From assembly GCA_031841125.1 (NCBI GenBank), contig CM063107.1, positions 69,203,814 to 69,267,813 of the forward strand: a DNA stretch of 64,000 nt, in the 5' to 3' direction. The translations under genes were made by a program, and so were the position numbers. The stretch is from Acanthococcus lagerstroemiae. Its lineage: Eukaryota > Arthropoda > Insecta > Hemiptera > Eriococcidae. Positions 53,483 through 64,000 of this stretch are shown here, in pieces (the first letter of the stretch is position 1; the number at the start of each line of letters is the position of its first letter). The notes under the pieces were generated by a model that saw only the letters and a program-made list of their open reading frames with translations, did no database searches and was not told the DNA's origin.

Positions 53483-56071
53483 TCATAGTTCGGAATGATT
53501 ATCATCTAAATTAATATCCGAGAGATCAATATCTTCCTCTGGAGGAAGTTCACCATCTTTACCATCCCATGGTTCAATTTTGTTTATACTAGGTAACGAC
53601 GCTCCTTTGACTGCTGCAGTAGTTCCACGTCCAAAAGATAGGTCTCTGAACAATAACACGAAACAGGTTAAGTAACGAATATATAATGATTAAGAGATTA
53701 AGAAAAGAAGTAGTGGCAACAGCAGGTCTAACCTCAAAAATTCAGATATACCATCGTGGGAGAATGACCCTTTTAGAATAGAATATTTCATCTTCTTATG
53801 ATTTAGCAACGCCATAGCTGGGTAACCAAATCCACCAATCTCTAAAGCCACTTCCAAATCAGGCTGAGAACCGGCTTCGGACCAAACCCATCTGAATGAG
53901 AAATTCATATTATGTAACAAAAAGCTGGTAATATCCGATGAACATTTTTATAAAAAGCGATAAACTCAGTACTTATGGTAAGCCGTGGAACTCACCCCCA
54001 TTGTTTTTTTTTGAAACTGTCGGCAACTTTTTTCAGCGTTGATAAATATCCATTACGGCACTCGGACTGACAATCTAATATGTGCGGCAGTACAGAGATC
54101 ACGCATAAAGCGTGGTTTTCACAAGCTTCTTTTACGATATCTTCATTGATAATCTGAAACACGAGACCAGAAACACTGTTAATTGTTTTCAAATTGAACG
54201 GATTGAAGTAGAAATAATAATCCATTCGCGAAGTGTTCAGCGCTCATTTTATTCTCATGGCAGGTAGATCCCTCGTTGTATCAGAAACAACCAACAGGAT
54301 ATGACTACATATGGGTTGATTTTTCATCACCCCCGTGGGGGAGGTTATTTGTCCTCGTATTTTAATCGATTCAACTGTAAAGTTGAAAACGTTAGAAAAA
54401 TATTCACTGGTAGGATATATTAATTTCTATAAGGCTATCAATAATAATTCTATGACAGGGTACGTATTATGCCTTGTTACATTATTTATTCTCTCTCAGT
54501 TCGGGATATTGAGTTACCTAGGTGGATACTGAGTGCCATCTGAGATCTGAGCTTCAGACTGATTATTTGTCATCCATTTTCGTATCTCACACTCAGTCAA
54601 TACTATCAGTCTGGGCAAGAATTCAAAAATATTCATGAAAACTTTCAACTAATGAATGAAATCGTACCTGCTTTATTTCCGGAGCAGGTAACGACTCCGA
54701 GTGTTTCTCCAAGGCCCAGTTGACAATGTCGTTCGCTGTTCTGCCACCAGTGTATTCTTCCGCTGCTGACGATGACGTTTTCTTTCCGGCTGGGAAGTAT
54801 TTAATTGTCGGATATCCCTGAATACCGTATTCAGCAGCCTTTCTTTGGTGCACGGTAGCATCTAACGCTCCTAATTTCACCTGAAATAAATCAATGCCCC
54901 GACAAAATGTAAGTACAATCGGGAATTAAATGACGTTCATTAGTAGTTAGAGAGTAACCAATTTTTGGTTTCACAAAACAGAAAGGAGAAAATCATACAG
55001 CTTTTGTACATTTGCTTAGATATAGTACGGCTGTATTATTATTTTACTTGCTAGAGCAATAGTAATACCCACCTTTCCTTTCAGTTGCGTAGCTGCTTCA
55101 GCCCAGTGTGGTGCTAGATTTTTACAATGACCGCACCACGGAGCGAAAAATTCAACTAGCCATGTATCATCGGATCCAAGAACCAGAGAGTCAAAGTTGT
55201 CATCTGTTAGTTCCACAACGTCATCCGAACTTGACTGTAATAAGCCATATAACGTTATGAACAACTGAACAACGTTACAGTTCGACGGTTATAAATTGTC
55301 GTTATTTTTACAAACTATGTACCACATTCGCCTAGTAACTATATACAACCAGATGAACATTTTATCACGTCTGAACACAGATACAATACTAAACGTACTT
55401 AGTCCAACAAAGATCTTTAATGAAAGAAAATTTACCGATTTCTTTCCGCTTTTATCGCTACCACCGGATAACGCGAATGAAACTTTGTCGCGGATAGCAT
55501 TAATAGCAGCATCGGCGATACCTTTCGCTGTTCGAGGACCAGAATAATCAGTTGGGTTTCTTTTATCGACGAAGATCTTGACCGTAGGGAAACCGGAGAT
55601 GGAAAATCTACCGGCTAGCGACTTATATTTGTCCGCATCTACGGCACCAACTTTCACAATCCCCTAAATGAAAACATCTTATTTAGTTATAAACAAGAAA
55701 GTTTTCTTATTCACGTAAATTGCAAGATGTCAAACTTGGGAGTCAGTCCCAGTGATTTGATCTGATCAATGTACATGACTCACCTTTAATGCAGTAGCTG
55801 CTTTCGAATATTCAGGGGCGAAGTTCTGGCAGTGACCGCACCATGGCGCGTAGAATTCGATAACCCATATATTGCTGCTATCGGACACCTTGGATTCGAA
55901 ATTTGAATCCGTTAATTCGATAACGTCAGAGCCGGACGAGTACATCGCCGACACGAACTTCACGAATCCGATTACTGCACGATACAAAAAATTTAGTCGA
56001 GCGTTATATGAATATCTGATAAATAATGACATTGAATCGATACCGGTATACTTACATAGGAATATCTTCAT
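53483..56071 (-). CDS. PDIA6: Protein disulfide isomerase A6 / P5 (fly CaBP1), complete
   Basis: ER-lumen thiol-disulfide oxidoreductase that forms and rearranges disulfides in secretory proteins. Exons: 56056-56071, 55784-55974, 55436-55663, 55073-55234, 54668-54880, 53996-54153, 53733-53891, 53483-53645; all phases join (1290 bp, 429 residues, the usual P5 length). A signal peptide ([15 protein letters not shown]) is split by the first intron. Thioredoxin domain a has WCGHC with the active cysteines near residues 51 and 54; domain a' has WCGHC near 179-182. A redox-inactive b domain follows, with [11 protein letters not shown] near its end. An acidic tail ([11 protein letters not shown]) leads to a C-terminal HSEL, a KDEL-type ER retrieval signal. 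Both active sites are intact, so the enzyme should be functional. Confidence 0.95.
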
Positions 56072-57776
56072 TTTGAAAGAGTGCTATGCCTATGAGAGTA
56101 ATACTCTGATGACCAGACAAACTAAGCACCTTTACACGTGAGAATTACACAAAATCGATTACAGGAGCATGATTTACAGGACTGGATTTTTTACTACAGA
56201 AAACAATTCTTTAGAAATTCGGGAAACCGCCACATTAAATACTGATTATCTTCAATTATGTACACGAAATTGTAGTTCATTTACACCGAAATACCCGCAC
56301 CAGACTAGCTCGCCGATATATTTGCAAAAGCCGATAACGACAATGACTCATCAGGTATGACTCGACTGAAAAATGTAGCGCAGTTCTCTGACCGTAACAC
56401 AAAATAGAGGGAACTGCGCATACCTGGCGGACGTACAACTTGAGTTCGCTCACAGCGATAAACTTGAAAAAACCAATCACAAAAAAACACGAAAAACGAT
56501 TCTCCCATGTTCGTGGCTCATTATGTATATTGTATACCACGGAACATTCGCATGATCTTTTTGTTTTTTTGAAAATGAGCTTATTTTCTGTCAATTCTTG
56601 TTTCTTGTATTTCCAATATATACTTCCGTATACTTAGTATCTGAGGCTTACGCATATAATGGACATAATTAATGATTAGGTTAATAACCCATCATATTCG
56701 TCATTCCACTGCCCACATCAGTACCTATTCTGAACTTCTTTCGTTTATCATCACAGTAATCCCATATTTTTCAAAATTCGTATTAAAGTTGAACCATTTT
56801 TTTCTCTGAGGTGAATCTAAATCACTCACGGTAGACACTGGAAAATAATAAATTGATTCAGTATCCATGCAAAATGAAAATTCAGCAGAAATCGTATCAG
56901 GGGCCTTTCTTGAAAAGAATATGTAGTTCCAGTGGGCCCCTGGACCCATATGCAACGGATATCTGTTATTGGGGGGGGGGGGGCTCAATGGAAAAATGTT
57001 ACTTATTCGGATTACAAAATACTGTAAAACTGAAAATTCGAACGCCATCTAATAGCTGTAATAATTATTTATCGACCCTCTTCATTCATAGTTATTGGAA
57101 ATACAGTGCTCTGCTCCTAGTGCACGGCCGTGCTTTTCATGACGTATTAATGATTAATTTAATTGCTTGTAACTATGACAACTACATTGAACTACACTTT
57201 CAACGGGATTGCAATATCGAATGCACAAATGTCCTTTTCAATTGAACATTAATTGAAAAAGAAACAGAATTTAATAACAGTTGCACCTAAATTTAATATT
57301 GCACTTCCATTTAGACTACAATTTTACAATGACAATTCCTAATTGAACATTAAATTACAAAAAGAAAAAAAAAGACTGGTGTACTGTCCATATGCCATAA
57401 TAAATGTGAGCCACTCTCGATACTGTAAAGAAGTTCACGTTCATCGATGTACGCTGTACCGATTGCACATTGTATCAATTACTCAACACATAAGATTACG
57501 TGTGTAACGTCTTGAAAACACTGAATATCTACAGCACAATAAATATTGCAAGAAGAGACATCGACCCATAACACACAAAATGTGGTACACTGAACAATTA
57601 AAGACATTTATGTGAAAAGCTAAAGGATCAAGTACAAAAATGGTATAACAGAAGTGATTTCATCAATGAATAACGTTCGTGAAATGCAAGTACTAGATTC
57701 ATATAAAATTATCATTTACAATATAAAATTGGACCTACTTCCAATTAGTGAATTAATAAACATGACAGTTTAGGAA
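56072..57776. other. PDIA6 promoter side and DDX41 3' flank
   Basis: The first part should hold the PDIA6 5' UTR and promoter, the last part the DDX41 3' UTR. A G run at 56969-56980 and short open frames without resemblance to known proteins are all I see. Confidence 0.5.
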
Positions 57777-61133
<3,357 letters not shown>

Positions 61134-62030
61134 GTTGGAAGAATCCGCTTACAAGACTGTGATTTTGAAATGATTCATTTTATAAAATCGGGAAAGAATA
61201 CCGCAAGTTGAGAAAGTCAAGATTGGTCGGTCGAAATAGCATAGTTCTTAGGTCGTAATAACATAACAACTACAATGGATCACCTTTCGATATTGGCGAA
61301 TGAATAACTTGAGAAACGACCGGAGGACAACTGTTAGGATCAAGAACACTTCAAGATGCGACAATATCAGATGAGGTCATGAGACAATAAATATCAGCTC
61401 GATGTCAATACTTGAAGACAAAAATCATAACTGATAAAAAAAATTCAATCCTACAAATGACTGATAACCTTTGACATTGAACATAGAGAAAGTATAGAGA
61501 ATAGACGTTTCGATGTTTGTATAAGCCCAAGCGAGAGGCAACCTCGACGATCTTCGTCGACGCGCTCGTACTTGTCAATGTCAACGCTCAAAGGAAAAAG
61601 TCAGGACGAAGATGGCACCGTAGCAACTCTGTAAAAGTGTTCCAATGGTTTTAAGGCTTATAACGGAGACGTTATTCGAAAGAGAAGTTGCTTGTAAAAG
61701 TTTTGTTACCCGGTCAAGATGGCGATTACTGTATAGTATCCTGGGATAAGTGTCATCGGTGGCACACACACCTCACACAGCAGCGCCCCTCACGGTACTA
61801 ATAGTCGCTACCTTGGAACTGTCGTAAGAAAAGTCACAGACAAATAAAGCTGTGATACAGGGATATAAGGATATAACTGCTTGCGGTAAAACAGTCTGGT
61901 ATAACGATTATTGGTGAAAGGTGGACATTAGTGCACTAATGTAAAAAAAAATTTTTTCTTTTTCGAGTTTGAGTAAGTAAAGTATATTTTTATTACGCTC
62001 TAAAGTTTTGGAAGTCGTCTGTGTTAGACC
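61134..62030 (+). other. Sequence between DDX41 and copia gag: DDX41 5' flank, then probable copia 5' LTR and leader
   Basis: The copia LTR should lie here, but its partner LTR is outside the window, so the ends cannot be set. Hints are an AATAAA near 61839, the sequence ending in AACA at about 61893, and TGGTATAACG just after it (61897-61906), which could be a primer-binding site. None of these is proof. The first few hundred bases hold the DDX41 promoter region, with no motif I can name. Confidence 0.4.
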
Positions 62031-64000
62031 ATGCCGCCGGTTACGCGAAAAATGAATGAAGCGAACGATGATGGCCAAAAGAAAGTGGCTGATGCAATTA
62101 CGGGATCCAGCATGGCTGATGCAATTACGGAAGCCAGCATGGCTGATGCAGTTACGGAAGCCAGCAATGCCTCCGAGTCAACTCAGTCACTGGAAACAGC
62201 TATAGGTCCACTGGATGAGTCTCGATCAACATCAGCATCGACCACACAGTCTCTTGATGCGCAACTAATGGCTTCAATTTTTGAATTGGTCAAGTCGGGA
62301 TTTCTCACGATTTCAAATCCATCTGAGAACATAACCAGTAGTAAGAAATCGAACGATCTAGATAAATTATACAAGACGCCGACATTCACGGTACCTGTTT
62401 TCCCTGAAAAAGCGAAACTTGTTGGATATCGAAACTATAAACTATGGAAGAACACATTGGAATTGGCTCTACGAACAAACATGCTGCTACCATTTATAAG
62501 GTCAGAAAACGGGGTGCAGGATGTAGACGTTTCGGAGCAGTATCGTTCGCTATTGAATGCGAGAACGATGCAGGCAATACAGGCCTCAGTCTCAAATTCT
62601 ATCCTGTTAAATATTCAAGGCATGAATACTCCGTACGAAGCCTATTCTTACCTGGAACGAATGTATTCTGCCACACGTGGCAGAGACTTGATTGCGATCT
62701 TCAGACGATTCAGTAACATACGCTTCAAAGTTGGTTTTGATCCGGAACGATTCGTCGCCGATTTCGACAGCGTACTTGAAGATTTTCTGTTGGCGGAAAA
62801 TCCCTTCACTGATGACTTTAAAACTGTTGCTTTTCTCGACAAGATACCAAATACGACAGAACCGGGAACGCTGTATGCTTCCTTTTATAACAATATAATG
62901 TCAGCGCCGGAACTACGAAAATACAACGACGTGAAGAAAGAATTCCTACAGTTAGACCATGGTAAAGTAGGAAGAAAAATGGAAAAACGAGCAAATACTG
63001 ACCGGAACGACCGTACCGATTTCAAGAAACCAAAACTGGATTCTACATCATCGACTTCGCGTGGACCAACATCGGTATACACGAACGAGCAGAGGAAACA
63101 ACTTCGCACGATGTCTGCGGAAGAACGAGCAAAACATCTATGCACCAAATGTGGCGAGTATTTTCATTCCGCAAAAGAATGTACGCGACCAGGAAAATGC
63201 TGCTACAACTGTTTTGAGTATGGTCATGTTAAGAAAGACTGCAAGAATCAAAGAAAAGGTAATCCTATTAATTTAACGAATAAGAGTAATACTTATACGA
63301 ACGATTTCCGCGACAATTTACGACAGTTATCCGTACTCACGGATTCCTGTGCGTCCCATCATCTTATTGGTGATAGTGAACTTCTTCACGACTATATAAG
63401 ATTTCTTGAACCGAAACCAGTCTCTACAGCAGTTGTTGACAACAATATGGCGTGTAGTTCGATTGGTCAAGGTAAACTAACGATTCTCTTTCGATTTGAC
63501 AATGATTTTACTGAAGTTACTCTAAATAATGTTCAATGTGTTCCACAGATTTCCGATACAATTCTAAGCTGCTCCGCATTTAATAACCAATGTTCTACCC
63601 TGTTCCTTCTTGATACTAATTCTGGTTATATCTATTCCAGAAAAACGAAACGAAAAATTGCACTCTTGAAAGTCAAGAAGAATGTTTATCAAACAACGAT
63701 TTATGTTCCGAAACGAACTTCTGATTTATTTAGTAATAATGGATATGAAAACCATAATGCAAACGAATATTTACACTGTACGATTAATTCTTCGAATAAA
63801 AATGAAATTCATTGTTCGAAAGTTATTAAACGAAATCAAGTGAGAAAAGCGAAACGAAAATTCACGAAAGACCAGCTCCATACATTGAGTAACGAAGGGC
63901 GACTATGGCATCGTAGAATGGGCCATATTTCTCCGCAATATCTACACAAATTACGAGATGCTGTCGAAGGTGTTGGTGAAATAATCTCCACGGCTTCTGT
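62031..64000 (+). mobile_element. Ty1/copia retrotransposon, gag-pol 5' part (cut by window edge)
   Basis: One open frame from ATG 62031 to the window end (656 codons, no stop). A retrotransposon gag region (YRNYKLWKNTLELAL, then a UBN2-like helical core) is followed by two CCHC knuckles (C371-x2-C-x4-H-x4-C and another starting at about residue 391). Next comes an aspartic protease site (DSCASHH, about residue 438), then the GAG-pre-integrase motif LWHRRMGH at about residue 625. This order, with protease before integrase in a single frame, is that of copia elements. The intact frame suggests a recent insertion. Near the N-terminus a 9-residue unit (MADAITEAS) is repeated three times. Integrase, RT and RNase H lie beyond the window. 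Confidence 0.93.

Noticed and set aside
61516..61895. Exact 5' LTR of the copia element
   Set aside because: TG...CA-like borders can be drawn at several places and the second LTR is outside the window, so no boundary is supportable.

Overview
This is a window from an AT-rich animal genome with many introns, almost certainly an insect. Spliced genes with GT-AG introns, orthologues of Drosophila Nrx-IV, CaBP1/P5 and abstrakt, and a load of eukaryotic transposons support this. The Nrx-IV exon structure and protein are clearly insect-type. A hemipteran host is only a guess.

Layout, left to right. (1) 1-7576: no recognised gene; diverged repeats, the likely Nrx-IV 3' UTR, and one candidate orphan exon. 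(2) 7577-50179, minus strand: a complete Neurexin IV gene of about 42.6 kb. I traced 24 coding positions, one of which is filled by either of two alternative exons. The domains run signal peptide, discoidin, LamG1, LamG2, EGF, fibrinogen-like, LamG3, EGF, LamG4, transmembrane segment, 4.1-type tail. Its introns hold nearly all the transposons in the window: a tRNA-derived SINE, LINE fragments of three types, a mariner-derived foldback, a 2-kb long-TIR element, a hAT-like element with an 8-bp target duplication, several MITEs and degenerate tandem arrays. (3) 51408-52041, plus strand: a small three-exon gene for a 114-residue signal-peptide and single-TM protein, head to head with Nrx-IV; not recognised. 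(4) 53483-56071, minus strand: PDIA6/P5 protein disulfide isomerase, eight exons. (5) 57777-61133, minus strand: DDX41/abstrakt DEAD-box helicase, fourteen exons. (6) about 61.5-64.0 kb, plus strand: the 5' part of a Ty1/copia retrotransposon with an intact open gag-pol frame that runs off the window edge.

How the genes relate: Nrx-IV (septate junction and glia-neuron adhesion), P5 (ER thiol-disulfide exchange) and DDX41 (nuclear RNA helicase) are functionally unrelated neighbours, as usual in animal genomes. The most informative observations are: the two alternative discoidin exons, whose lengths make joint inclusion shift the frame; a one-base frameshift in an otherwise intact Nrx-IV LamG1 exon, most simply an assembly indel; a GC-AG intron; a mariner 3'-end foldback; and the unrecognised small membrane protein gene. 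I see no evidence of a wholly new molecular system.
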